The notes under the pieces: generated by a model
What the model saw: the letters and a program-made list of their open reading frames with translations, nothing else
What the model was told of the DNA's origin: nothing
Databases searched by the model: none
In this document: piece by piece, positions 24,602 to 32,997 of the stretch
How the letters are laid out: every line of letters begins with the position of its first letter
How positions within the stretch are numbered: the stretch's first letter is position 1
Source: Fictibacillus marinisediminis
Lineage (GTDB): Bacteria > Bacillota > Bacilli > Bacillales > Fictibacillaceae
Direction of reading: 5' to 3'
Assembly (NCBI RefSeq): GCF_023149135.1
Contig: NZ_JAIWJX010000002.1
Location: 3,906,001-3,970,000 of the forward strand
Length of the DNA: 64,000 bases
Translations under genes and position numbers: made by a program

Positions 24602-25069
24602 CTAGTCCACTCTATCCTTCTCAAGAACCGTAAAATCCTTGTCTACCAACCAAACTTGGTTCACTTTGCTGCCTGGATCTCTTTCTGTACCACTGAAGTG
24701 CTGCGCCACACATACATCGAAAAAGCTCTTTACCTGTTGATTATAGGCAGCCTTTTTTGATTGAATGATAAAGAACTTTTCTTCCTTCGCGATAATGGCT
24801 TGCGTATCAAGAACGGCGTGATACCGATTTAAGTCGCCGAAGTTGTAGGACATATACGTATTAAACGCTGACTCTATCTCCTTTTTCGTTTGGTTTCTGG
24901 CTTCTCTTTGCTGGCTGACTGAATCATAGGGCTTTTCTTGTCCGAGATTTGATGAAACCGATGCCGCCTGCACGTATTTTGCAAACAGCGCATCATTCAC
25001 TTTAAAACCAACATATAAACCCGTCACGACCATCAACATGAAAATGATTATAGGCTCTCTTTTACCCAT
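24602..25069 (-). CDS. Membrane-anchored hypothetical protein, 155 aa
   Basis: MGKREPIIIFMLMVVTGLYVGF is a single N-terminal membrane anchor (about residues 6-22); the rest would face outward. A Gln/Lys-rich helical region (SVSQQREARNQTKKEIESAF) is followed by a compact domain with NTYMSYNFGDLNRYHAVLDTQ and a C-terminal NQVWLVDKDFTVLEKDRVD. I do not recognise a family. The start is ATG 25069, with GGAGGG 5 nt upstream. The 21-bp repeat array B begins less than 100 bp upstream. Confidence 0.65.
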   Translation of the reverse strand: MGKREPIIIFMLMVVTGLYVGFKVNDALFAKYVQAASVSSNLGQEKPYDSVSQQREARNQTKKEIESAFNTYMSYNFGDLNRYHAVLDTQAIIAKEEKFFIIQSKKAAYNQQVKSFFDVCVAQHFSGTERDPGSKVNQVWLVDKDFTVLEKDRVD

Positions 25070-25161
25070 AGATCCCTCCACACTCTACCAATAATCCATT
25101 CTCTCTTTATATCCTATGTTTACTAGGGGGAAAAATAGTCTACTAATTTTTACGGTGTGGG

Positions 25162-25274
25162 TTACTTGCGAAAATCCTCTCATTACTTGCGATTTTGCTT
25201 TCTTTACTTGCGATTTTCCGTTCATTACTTGCGAAAAGTCACACTTTACTTGCGATTCGACAAGGTTTACTTGC
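25162..25274. repeat. Array B: six direct repeats, period exactly 21 bp
   Basis: TTACTTGC at 25162, 25183, 25204, 25225, 25246 and 25267, again six units exactly 21 bp apart, mostly TTACTTGCGA followed by GATTTTCCGTTCA- or GAAAAGTCACACT-like spacers. CATTTTCATAAAA follows the last unit as in array A (7533-7645), and even the last spacer (GATTCGACAAGGT) resembles one in array A. It fills the gap 25070-25396; nothing else is seen there beyond the VOC leader. Confidence 0.85.
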
Positions 25275-25396
25275 AAAACACATCATTTTCATAAAACCCC
25301 TGCCGGCTGAACTACAGGAGGTATAAACTCTCTTGTATATTCTAAGAATGTTGATAAACTCAATTTATATAACGGTTTGATAAAGAGGAGATTAAT

Positions 25397-25774
25397 ATGA
25401 TTAATAAAATTGGAAAAATAACGGTATATGTCCAAGATCAAGAACAGGCAAAGGATTTCTGGCTAAATAAAATGAACTTTGTTTTAAAAGCGGACCAGCC
25501 TATGGGGCCAGACGCATCTTGGATTGAAGTGGGACCAAGTGACGACGAATTTACCACCTTAGTTCTCTATTCAAAGGAAGCAATGGAACAACATAAACCG
25601 TCTAAAGTAGCACATCCGTCAGTTTTATTCAGTACGACTGATATAGAATCCGCTTATGAAGAAATGAAACAACGTGGAGTGGAAGTAGATGAAATGCTTA
25701 GATTGCCTTTTGGGAACATGTTTTCATTCAAAGATCAAGATGGCAATGATTATTTATTAAGGGAAGACAAATAA
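25397..25774 (+). CDS. VOC family protein (glyoxalase/bleomycin-resistance fold)
   Basis: A 125-aa single-domain VOC protein: MINKIGKITVYVQDQEQAKDFWLNKMNF at the start, SWIEVGPSDDEFTTLVLYS in the middle, and the end GNMFSFKDQDGNDYLLRE with the acidic metal-side residue. Close in pattern to the gene at 2795-3175. AAGAGGAG lies about 6 nt before the ATG. Function (lyase, dioxygenase or binding protein) cannot be assigned. A hairpin shared with the convergent exporter gene follows at 25821-25861. Confidence 0.85.
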   Translation: MINKIGKITVYVQDQEQAKDFWLNKMNFVLKADQPMGPDASWIEVGPSDDEFTTLVLYSKEAMEQHKPSKVAHPSVLFSTTDIESAYEEMKQRGVEVDEMLRLPFGNMFSFKDQDGNDYLLREDK

Positions 25775-25820
25775 GGTCGAGGACATCCAAGGAACCAAAC
25801 GATAAATAAAATTAGAACCC

Positions 25821-25861
25821 AAAAAAAGGCACGAGAGTTCCTCATAGTGAACTTTCGTGCC
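25821..25861. terminator. Terminator between convergent genes
   Basis: GGCACGA.AGTTC pairs with GAACT.TCGTGCC; seven T follow on the minus strand and ATTTTTAT on the plus strand. It mainly ends the long minus operon 25946-32997. Confidence 0.8.
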
Positions 25862-25945
25862 GTGATTTTTATCTAGAAATATTTAAGGATACAGTTCAAT
25901 CTGACTGAATAAGTGCTTTTCTTATGCCTGATTGGTAAAAAGGAA

Positions 25946-27211
25946 TTAACCAATCAATTGCTTATCATTCTCTTTGTGTGGGGAAAAATTCAAATTGCGA
26001 ATACTTGATATGGTTAAAGGCCAAGAAACAGCCAGGATAGTTATTGAAGCTGCGAGTATCAACGTTTTTTCAACACCTATTAATCCTGAGACAGGCCCTA
26101 TAATTGCCATTCCTAAAGGCTTTAGAGCCATTGATCCAAAACGGTTAATAGAATCAACACGTGACATAAGATGGTTAGGGACCAATCTCGAAATAGCCGT
26201 GGCTTCTAGTGTACTAAAAAAGGAAATAGAGAACCCCGAGATGAATTCAGATATAGCAATGATCGGTGTTGAAGCGGGAAGTGCGAGCAGAAGCAGCGTT
26301 GGTCCGGATCCAATAATCAATAATAAAAAACCTACAAATAATGGCCTTTTAGGTTTGAAATACATAACCATAATACTTCCGGCAATACTCCCTATTCCTA
26401 ACGCAGTAGAAATTAATGCCCAATCCGGTGCTCCTCCAAGATGTTTTTCAGCAACCAGTGGACCAAGCACACCAAGACTGGAAAGCAAAAGAAATTGAAA
26501 AACACTTGCACTTACGATAAGTACGGTCAGCCATGTTTGTTTCGTGACATACGCCAATCCTTCACGTAATTCTTGAAAAACAGAACCATTTGTCGATTTT
26601 GTCTTTTTAGGATTTCCAAGCGGACCGCTCGTCATAATAATCATGGCGCTTAATAGAAAAGTAAATGCATCTGCAACTAGAATCCATCCAGGGTTTAAAT
26701 ATACCAATACTATTCCGGCTAAAACTGGTCCAGCTATTTCCGCAATGTTTCCAGCAATTGCAAACAGAGCAAAGGCTTCTTGTTTCTTACCATCAGGAGC
26801 AACTTGCGCAATTGCACCAGTAGAAGCTGGATTAAAAAAACTGCTTGTAACCCCTCTTAGTGCAGTTAATAAAGCGATATTCCATACACTGGCATGATCT
26901 GTGATTAATAATAAACCAATTAATCCTTGGGATAAAAAACCTAAAATATTTGAAATGATCATGATTGCCCGCCGGGGATAACGGTCTCCAATAACCCCTC
27001 CGAGCAGCATAAGAACTAAGCTGGGCAAAGCACGAGCAGCCAGAACAATACCCAGTCCCGACGCCGAACCTGAAAAGCTTAAAACAGCAAACGCTAAAGC
27101 GATTGGTGTCAGCATATCGCCCAGTATAGAAATACTCCGGGCAAAAAACAAATGCCGCAATGGCCGGGATTCTAAAAGCAATAATTTAGATGATATTCCC
27201 CGGCTGCTCAT
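25946..27211 (-). CDS. MFS efflux transporter (EntS/MFS_3-like)
   Basis: Last gene of the tRNA-ligase/ATP-grasp operon. 421 aa with about twelve membrane segments. The N-terminus LRHLFFARSISILGDMLTPIALAFAVLSFSGSASGLGIVLAARALPSLVLMLLGGVIGDRYPRR contains the MFS motif A (GGVIGDRYPRR), typical of drug and siderophore exporters of the EntS/MFS_3 type. Its start overlaps the tRNA ligase stop by 4 nt, so it belongs to the cluster. Likely role: export of, and resistance to, the cluster's product (inference). Confidence 0.85.
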   Translation of the reverse strand: MSSRGISSKLLLLESRPLRHLFFARSISILGDMLTPIALAFAVLSFSGSASGLGIVLAARALPSLVLMLLGGVIGDRYPRRAIMIISNILGFLSQGLIGLLLITDHASVWNIALLTALRGVTSSFFNPASTGAIAQVAPDGKKQEAFALFAIAGNIAEIAGPVLAGIVLVYLNPGWILVADAFTFLLSAMIIMTSGPLGNPKKTKSTNGSVFQELREGLAYVTKQTWLTVLIVSASVFQFLLLSSLGVLGPLVAEKHLGGAPDWALISTALGIGSIAGSIMVMYFKPKRPLFVGFLLLIIGSGPTLLLLALPASTPIIAISEFISGFSISFFSTLEATAISRLVPNHLMSRVDSINRFGSMALKPLGMAIIGPVSGLIGVEKTLILAASITILAVSWPLTISSIRNLNFSPHKENDKQLIG

Positions 27212-28779
27212 GAGTGTACAGCGGCAAGATGAATAAATGGTTTTAATGAATCAACAGAAATTTCCGGACGTAATGTTAACATATCTTTATTTAAATCTTG
27301 AGGTTGTAATTCAATATGTTTAATCACTTCGATGGCAGGAGTCCCATCAAGTCCCATTAGATTCCACAACTGATGAGATAACTTAGGTATAATAGGGGCC
27401 CCTAATAAAATGATCCCAAGCAGCCATTCTTCAGTCTCCTCTGTATCGTTGTACATCCAATCCTTTAGTACCGTTACGGCTGAAGGAAGGTCTAGCTGTT
27501 GCGGAGTCAACCATTGTTTTTGTTCTGCCAGGGCTCGTTCTAGTTTATCTGTCATGTTAAATAGAATGAATTGGTTTTTGTTTAATAGACTGAATGCAGG
27601 AATTAACTTTTCACTGTACCATTCTCTAAATGACATTATTGAATCCACCATTGCTTCAAGCCTAATGTCAGCTGATCCCTTATCAAGAGGTGCTTGTGCA
27701 AGGAAATATCTAAGTTCATCAGATGAAATTCCAGTATTATTTTCTTGGACATCTGCCAGCCAAATGCCATGTTTTTTACTCGTGGAACATTTTTGCCCTT
27801 CAAGGAACAGCATGCCATTAACGATTGTCGTATCAAAAGGCTTTAAATGTCCCCCAGATCCTTGCGCGATGACGTGTGGAGCAACCAGACCAGGAGTAGA
27901 ATTATCATTGCCAAAAATGCCTATTGTCGTTACTTTACTTTCCGGATGAAAAGGATGAATCTCCGCTCCGGTTAGCCGTTTAAAAACGTCACCACAATAC
28001 ACACTATATTGGTAATACGGATTGGATAGTAAAAAACCTTCTGGTAATACGTCAGTTTTTATGCCCCATGAACCGGGTCCCGAGAGGCGGATCCTGCCTC
28101 CTCTTTGAGTCAAATATTCTTCGGCTGCTTTCATCCAATGAGCTTGGACACCAGTACTTTCGAGGTGATTAAGGATTTTCAAAATATCTGTTGGTCTTGC
28201 GAACCAATTTTGTACGGTACGCCATTCCAATGTACTCTCATCTAATCTTGACTTAGGCTCAATAAGTTCTTCAGGCTGAAAATGTGCCCCGCAATATACA
28301 CAGGAACTGCCTCCACAGGGTTCTTTACATTGTGGACATCGCCCTGATATCCAGGTTCCCATTAAAGCTTGCCCTGTCTCTTTTGAAAAAGGGACTCGTT
28401 CATCCTCAAGATTGGCATAACCGCTTTTTTGTAATTGATTTAAAATTTCTTCATGGGTTTCTAAATAGCCGGGAAAGTGCTCTGGAGATCGAGGGTCTAT
28501 CCAGGCATCAAAGTGAATATCAAGATTGTTTAAGTCCTCTTGTATAGCGGTATGATAAAAGTCACACGTCTCATGTGGTGTTTTGCCACTTTGTTTTGCT
28601 TCTGCCAACACCCAGTTTTCAAAGGCATCACTTCCAGAGATAATTTTTACTTGATGGCCTTGGATACGCAAGGCCCTTGCTAATACATCAGCTCTAAGGT
28701 ATGTTCCTGACCCGTGGCCAATATGCATCCTCCCGTTTGGAGTTGGCTGCATGGGAAGTATTAGAACGTTATTCTCCAT
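27208..28779 (-). CDS. MetRS-like class I tRNA ligase paralogue
   Basis: A 523-aa class I aminoacyl-tRNA synthetase-like protein. The HIGH signature is present (PTPNGRMHIGHGSGTYLRADVLAR, about 12-33) and the KMSKS loop appears as KCSTSKKHGIW (about 332-342). A MetRS-type connective-peptide zinc knuckle is intact: CPQCKEPCGGSSCVYCG (about 147-163). A helical C-terminal domain follows. It is divergent from housekeeping MetRS and sits inside a biosynthetic-looking operon (4-nt overlap with the exporter, 1-nt with the ATP-grasp gene). Possible roles: charging an amino acid for a tRNA-dependent transferase, a tRNA-independent ligase, or a drug-resistant paralogue. The first fits the FemAB-like neighbour best; inference. 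Confidence 0.85.
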   Translation of the reverse strand: MENNVLILPMQPTPNGRMHIGHGSGTYLRADVLARALRIQGHQVKIISGSDAFENWVLAEAKQSGKTPHETCDFYHTAIQEDLNNLDIHFDAWIDPRSPEHFPGYLETHEEILNQLQKSGYANLEDERVPFSKETGQALMGTWISGRCPQCKEPCGGSSCVYCGAHFQPEELIEPKSRLDESTLEWRTVQNWFARPTDILKILNHLESTGVQAHWMKAAEEYLTQRGGRIRLSGPGSWGIKTDVLPEGFLLSNPYYQYSVYCGDVFKRLTGAEIHPFHPESKVTTIGIFGNDNSTPGLVAPHVIAQGSGGHLKPFDTTIVNGMLFLEGQKCSTSKKHGIWLADVQENNTGISSDELRYFLAQAPLDKGSADIRLEAMVDSIMSFREWYSEKLIPAFSLLNKNQFILFNMTDKLERALAEQKQWLTPQQLDLPSAVTVLKDWMYNDTEETEEWLLGIILLGAPIIPKLSHQLWNLMGLDGTPAIEVIKHIELQPQDLNKDMLTLRPEISVDSLKPFIHLAAVHS

Positions 28780-30047
28780 TACTTTTTCTCCTCTTGCTGA
28801 TTATTTATTGTTTCACTTGTATCAACTTCCAAAACAAAAGCTTTCTCAACCGCAGAAATAATATTTTCAATGTCATTTTGACTTTCGAAATGAGCAAATA
28901 GAATACCGCATATAGCAGATGAATCAAGCAAGCCATCAACAATGTTTCCTGGTTTCAGCTTCATATCGACTTCTAGTAATCCAGGCACATCATTAAAATC
29001 ATCAGCACTGCTTATTGTTCGAACTCTTCCTCTCTTGGTCGGAAGCATAAGCTCGATGACTTGAGGTTCTTCTTCATGCTCAGGATATTCCCACACATAC
29101 TGATTTCCTAAAGAAACAGCAATGTGAGCATCCCACGAGTCAAAGCCACTCTGAAATTTAAGCATCTTTCGAATGCCTCCACCACCTGGCCGGCATGCAA
29201 TCTCTCCGGCCACTAATCCATTCGGTGTAAGGAAAACTTCAAAGTGAGTCACCCCATTTATTATTCCTGTAGCTTTTACTGCTTTTTCATGCATAGCTAG
29301 TATTTCACTTGCCAACGGATCTGAGGGATGAATAGTAAAAGAACCGTAAATACCACCAGAAGTATATTCAATGACAGGTTTAATATATTGTGAGACTTTA
29401 GCAAATACTATTTTTCCATTCTCAACGTATCCATCACAGTGGAATTCTTTAATAACATTCAAAAATTTCTCTACGATCACCGGAAATTCTTTTTCTGATG
29501 TTGTTTTAGGATGCTGTAATAGACTAAAAAAATTCTCAGCCTTCTTTGAAAATAATTCATCCTCATCTTTGAAAATCATTGTAGCGTCCGCACCTGCTCC
29601 AATGATGGGTTTAACAATAATTGGCCAGCCGATTTTGGCAGCTGAAATGAATATGTCATTTAAGCTGGTGGCTATTGCATAATCAGCTGTAGGTATTTCA
29701 GCAGATGAAAATCTTTGTTTCATAGCAAACTTATTTGTACAATTCGTTATGGTATGGAAGGATGGTCCTTCCAATCCTAAATAATCTCTTAAATAAGCAG
29801 CCGTTTGAGCGGCTCTCTCAGATAAGGAAATTACTGCTTCATAGTGATTACAGTTTCTTTGTTCAATGACCGTTCTAGCTGCATTGGCTGGCTCATTAAG
29901 ATTATCAACAAAAACAATGTCAGTCTCGGGAGGATACATGTCAGTAAACCTTGGTTCTGTTACAAACGTTACTTGGATATCCGTTCTTGCTGCTAAAGCT
30001 TTAGCATGCACCGCATCACCGGTATTTGTTACAAGAATTGACCTCAT
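28779..30047 (-). CDS. ATP-grasp ligase
   Basis: A 422-aa enzyme of the ATP-grasp superfamily, which joins a carboxylate to an amine or thiol through an acyl phosphate. The N-terminal preATP-grasp region begins MRSILVTNTGDAVHAKALA. The ATP-binding lysine region reads GWPIIVKPIIGAGADAT (about 140-156). The metal-binding end is THFEVFLTPNGLVAGEIACRPGGGGI (about 256-281), with the conserved E and N-like positions. Members with this arrangement include carnosine-synthase-like and L-amino-acid ligases. Its stop overlaps the next start (TAATG) and its own ATG overlaps the previous stop. Substrates are unknown; peptide bond formation in a small metabolite is likely. Confidence 0.85.
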   Translation of the reverse strand: MRSILVTNTGDAVHAKALAARTDIQVTFVTEPRFTDMYPPETDIVFVDNLNEPANAARTVIEQRNCNHYEAVISLSERAAQTAAYLRDYLGLEGPSFHTITNCTNKFAMKQRFSSAEIPTADYAIATSLNDIFISAAKIGWPIIVKPIIGAGADATMIFKDEDELFSKKAENFFSLLQHPKTTSEKEFPVIVEKFLNVIKEFHCDGYVENGKIVFAKVSQYIKPVIEYTSGGIYGSFTIHPSDPLASEILAMHEKAVKATGIINGVTHFEVFLTPNGLVAGEIACRPGGGGIRKMLKFQSGFDSWDAHIAVSLGNQYVWEYPEHEEEPQVIELMLPTKRGRVRTISSADDFNDVPGLLEVDMKLKPGNIVDGLLDSSAICGILFAHFESQNDIENIISAVEKAFVLEVDTSETINNQQEEKK

Positions 30048-31225
30048 GGAAGTTGAATCCTTTCTAATCGTTTTATGTCACTGGCAGTTACAGCCTCTTG
30101 CCTCGTCCTGTCCCAATTAACAAAATTAAAATCTTTAAATGGTGTTGGTTTTGTAGAGGAATTCACTATTCCCCAGAGTGGTTCAAGCCTCGCTCCGCGT
30201 TTTAGCTTTGCTCTATAAGTGCCCATCCCATATTCAACATGGTCATACCCGTTTTCAATGGCAAAGCGAATGACTTCATAGTAAGCCAAGTTGAAGTACT
30301 CGTAGCCGCCTCCAATAACATCGAAGTCAAATCCTACAGTCCTGGCGTAAATCGTATTTCCCCACAAGAAAAGTAAAATACATCCTACAGCAGAACCTCC
30401 AAGTTTTAAAACAAAGACATGACTATACTCGTTTGCAGTGTCTACAAGCGTTTGCAGTTCTTTAGCTTCCTGATCAGGCGAAGTCTTATAGCCATATTTT
30501 CGTTCATGATTTGCAAATAGCTCAGCAAATGTATTCATTGAGTCAGCAAGTTTACAAGACTCTATGTAATAGCCTTTAGATGTGAAAACTTGTTGTTCGC
30601 GAAGCACTCCCCTTTTCCACTTGATGCTCTGCATATATTCATCAAAATCATTCCATTTAATATCTAATATGGAATTTGCCCCTGCAAGGAAAAAATCAGA
30701 ATGGTTCTCAATAACACTTTCTAATTGAGTACGTCCACTTTTATTGATATACAACGCAGAAGTTGATGCAGCACCAAATTCTTGAGCATATTTGTTGGCA
30801 ATATCCAGCATACTTGCCAGAACATCATCTTTTTCTTCAGAATGAATAGTTGGACGTATAAGAAACTCGCATGAGTAAGCTGCTCGAGAGCCAACAATGA
30901 AAGCAGGAGACCAATCATCTGCCTGAAAGTCTCCTCCAGAGCGTTCAAGAAATCTCTTGAACGGTTCATAATAACCTCTGGCGCTCGGTTTTCCCCAGTA
31001 AATTGGCAGGACCCCCATAAGCTGACCTGCATGATCACGGGTAACAACATATCCTGTATCACCGCCCCGTAAGCGTTCAATAGCAAGAAGCCATGGCCGG
31101 CTTACATAAAAACTGCGTTCTTTTGTGAGAGGCAAAAGCTCACTTTCAGAAATATCCTCTATAGAAGAGACTACTGTAATGTCATAATTATTTTTAAGGA
31201 GAGAACTGGTAAGTTTAAAACTCAA
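30044..31225 (-). CDS. FemAB/GNAT-like aminoacyl- or acyltransferase
   Basis: A 393-aa protein with the double-GNAT shape of the FemAB-like group (DUF482/Acetyltransf_6 type). The C-terminal half has LKLGGSAVGCILLFLWGNTIYARTVGFD followed by YEYFNLAYYEVIRFAIENGYDHVEYGMGTYRAKLKRGARLEPLWG, the conserved core of this group. Fem-type enzymes use aminoacyl-tRNA as donor, and homologues in antibiotic clusters transfer amino acids onto nucleoside or peptide scaffolds. Together with the adjacent MetRS-like gene this suggests tRNA-dependent amino acid transfer, although DUF482 members can be ordinary acyltransferases. It overlaps the neighbours by 4 nt on both sides. Confidence 0.8.
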   Translation of the reverse strand: MSFKLTSSLLKNNYDITVVSSIEDISESELLPLTKERSFYVSRPWLLAIERLRGGDTGYVVTRDHAGQLMGVLPIYWGKPSARGYYEPFKRFLERSGGDFQADDWSPAFIVGSRAAYSCEFLIRPTIHSEEKDDVLASMLDIANKYAQEFGAASTSALYINKSGRTQLESVIENHSDFFLAGANSILDIKWNDFDEYMQSIKWKRGVLREQQVFTSKGYYIESCKLADSMNTFAELFANHERKYGYKTSPDQEAKELQTLVDTANEYSHVFVLKLGGSAVGCILLFLWGNTIYARTVGFDFDVIGGGYEYFNLAYYEVIRFAIENGYDHVEYGMGTYRAKLKRGARLEPLWGIVNSSTKPTPFKDFNFVNWDRTRQEAVTASDIKRLERIQLP

Positions 31226-31884
31226 TCAATTCCTACCTCCTTTAGCACATCCGATAGTCTGCTCAGCGAGTCACCACTCCACTGAATACCATCTCCCCGG
31301 TCAAGCAAAAATGCTTTTAAACCAGCTTTTTCTGCACCTTCCAGTTCATGATCCAGGCCATCTCCTACATAAATACATTGCTCACAGCCTAAGCCTAATT
31401 TAGAAGCAGCGTATTGATAAATTTTCGGATCGGGTTTCATAATGCCTACTTCAGCAGATAAGGCAATAACATCAATAAATGGCTCAATAACCGAAGAAGA
31501 GATCATGTTGCGGACATCACTGCTGCAATTTGAGACAACCGCAATACGTATATTATTTTTTTTCAATCGATCTAAGACATAAACTGCCTCGAAATCTGGC
31601 GATTCAAAAGCGGAACCATGTATATCTCTCCGTACATTCATTGCATTTAATATCGTTTCTTCGGTCCATCCAGAAGCAAGTTCATCTCGCATCCAGCTCA
31701 AATATTGATATAGATCACCTGTTTCTCGTCGAGAACGCGTTTCAGACCATGGATTTATTAATTTTTGCGGTTCTAAATCCAATGTAGCTGACGTCTCAAT
31801 AAACGCCTGTTGCTTAATTTGATCCGATAAAGGTACAAGGGTATTCCAAAGATCAAAGATTACTCCGGCAACTTTATTTCCCAT
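31222..31884 (-). CDS. HAD superfamily hydrolase
   Basis: A 220-aa haloacid-dehalogenase-type hydrolase. The nucleophile motif reads VIFDLWNTLV (about 9-18, FDxWxT), motif II is AVVSNCSS (about 116-123), the Lys is in GIMKPDPKIY (about 147-156), and the C-terminal metal motif is YVGDGLDHELEGAEKAG (about 172-188). A four-helix cap lies between the first two motifs. Such enzymes are mostly phosphatases for small phosphorylated metabolites. In this operon it overlaps the FemAB-like gene by 4 nt and the kinase by 11 nt; it may remove a phosphate added by that kinase during biosynthesis. Confidence 0.85.
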   Translation of the reverse strand: MGNKVAGVIFDLWNTLVPLSDQIKQQAFIETSATLDLEPQKLINPWSETRSRRETGDLYQYLSWMRDELASGWTEETILNAMNVRRDIHGSAFESPDFEAVYVLDRLKKNNIRIAVVSNCSSDVRNMISSSVIEPFIDVIALSAEVGIMKPDPKIYQYAASKLGLGCEQCIYVGDGLDHELEGAEKAGLKAFLLDRGDGIQWSGDSLSRLSDVLKEVGID

Positions 31885-32575
31885 GATAAACTTCCCCCAT
31901 TCCTAAAGAAGGCCATTTAGCCACGATTGGACTTGTCCAATCCGAATTATCAATAACTACATCTGCAATTAGATCTGGACGATATATTTGTAAATATGTT
32001 CTCTGTGCCGGAAAGTATTTTGTGTGGTATTTATTTAATACTTCCTCTCCTTGTGTCGGAACATCACGAATTGCCGCACGCTGTAGAGCAGTATCTTCAT
32101 CGATATTCAAAAAGATAGAGAAATCAATAAACGGATATGTTTCAGGCCGAAACAGAAATACGCCTTCAAGTAAAACAATAGAATTTGGAAAGATACTGTA
32201 TTCCTTTTGTAATGACATACTGTCAGAAAGTATATCAAGGTGATTTAAGGTGATTTGAAGCTGGCCTTGATCTTTTATGGGATTAAGCACTTTAGTTACA
32301 AGTTCATCAAAATTAATACTGAGGTTATAGTATTGATCCGCTTCTGGCAGATCAGGCACATATCGCTTAGATTTTGGATTGTGAAAATCATCTACATGAA
32401 CGATTTGGACGGACTCATTTAACGTTTGTAAGTGCTTGTGAAGTTCATATGTTAATTGAGTTTTGCCAGACGTATCAATACCGGTAATACCCACAATCAA
32501 AGGAGTATCAGCGGAACGCTGCTTAATGATAAGGGAGCATAAGTTATTTATAAGCCTATCCTGAGATAACGTCAT
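31874..32575 (-). CDS. Uridine-kinase-like P-loop kinase
   Basis: A 233-aa P-loop kinase of the uridine kinase/phosphoribulokinase-like group. Walker A is GITGIDTSGKT (about 29-39). VHVDDFHNPKSKRYVPD (about 60-76) resembles the substrate-side D-F-x-x-P-x-K loop of uridine kinases, and VLLEGVFLFRPE (about 134-145) is the Walker B-like strand. The likely substrate is a nucleoside or similar sugar alcohol. It is the first well-preserved gene of the operon, with a 4-nt overlap to the truncated gene upstream and an 11-nt overlap to the HAD gene. Its pairing with a HAD phosphatase suggests a phosphorylated intermediate. Confidence 0.8.
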   Translation of the reverse strand: MTLSQDRLINNLCSLIIKQRSADTPLIVGITGIDTSGKTQLTYELHKHLQTLNESVQIVHVDDFHNPKSKRYVPDLPEADQYYNLSINFDELVTKVLNPIKDQGQLQITLNHLDILSDSMSLQKEYSIFPNSIVLLEGVFLFRPETYPFIDFSIFLNIDEDTALQRAAIRDVPTQGEEVLNKYHTKYFPAQRTYLQIYRPDLIADVVIDNSDWTSPIVAKWPSLGMGEVYHGK

Positions 32576-32997
32576 AGTTCTCCCACCGGTTCCTTGGATT
32601 CTGTAATGGATTGGATTAACCGGGAAGATAAAAGCCTATATAGATCTTTACCATAAGCAGCATTATCTTTTTGCACGAAAGGTGTTGGTTCTACTCTCAA
32701 AACTGATAAGTTTTTAAATACTTGGCCGGCAATCATAGCAGCCCCCTCTGAATCAGCCGTTATTCTTTCTTTTGATGACTTGGACCAGATAAGGTTTTGA
32801 TCAACAAAAATGTCTGGCGCTTTTCCGTAATATCCCAACGCTTGTACGATTAGACCTGAATCTTCTAATAATGCCGAGGCATCGAGCAGGGAGTTGATTT
32901 TGACTACCCTTGCGTCATGAACGCTGCCTGCCCATAGATTACAATAGAGCTCTTTTGAGCCGTGTCTTAATCCAGAATCACGGAAAACGATGGTTAA
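32572..32997 (-). pseudogene. 5'-truncated gene, first member of the tRNA-ligase operon
   Basis: The open frame runs from TGA-bounded position 32997 to the stop at 32572, about 141 residues, yet has no ATG, GTG or TTG until 32838, inside the conserved part. Upstream of that TTG the frame reads SGLRHGSKELYCNLWAGSVH, VVKINSLLDASALLEDSG and LIVQALGYYGKAPD, clearly protein-like. ITADSEGAAMIAGQ near the end resembles the D-x-E-x-A-A motif of nucleoside phosphorylases and nucleosidases, but I am not sure of the family. The 5' part has been replaced by the end of the HTH-TPR gene, with the two frames overlapping at 32978-32997. The TTG-started 88-aa version is therefore not a normal protein. Confidence 0.55.

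Noticed and set aside
32572..32838. 88-aa protein from TTG 32838
   Set aside because: Conserved-looking sequence continues upstream of the TTG with no other start; treated as part of a 5'-truncated gene.
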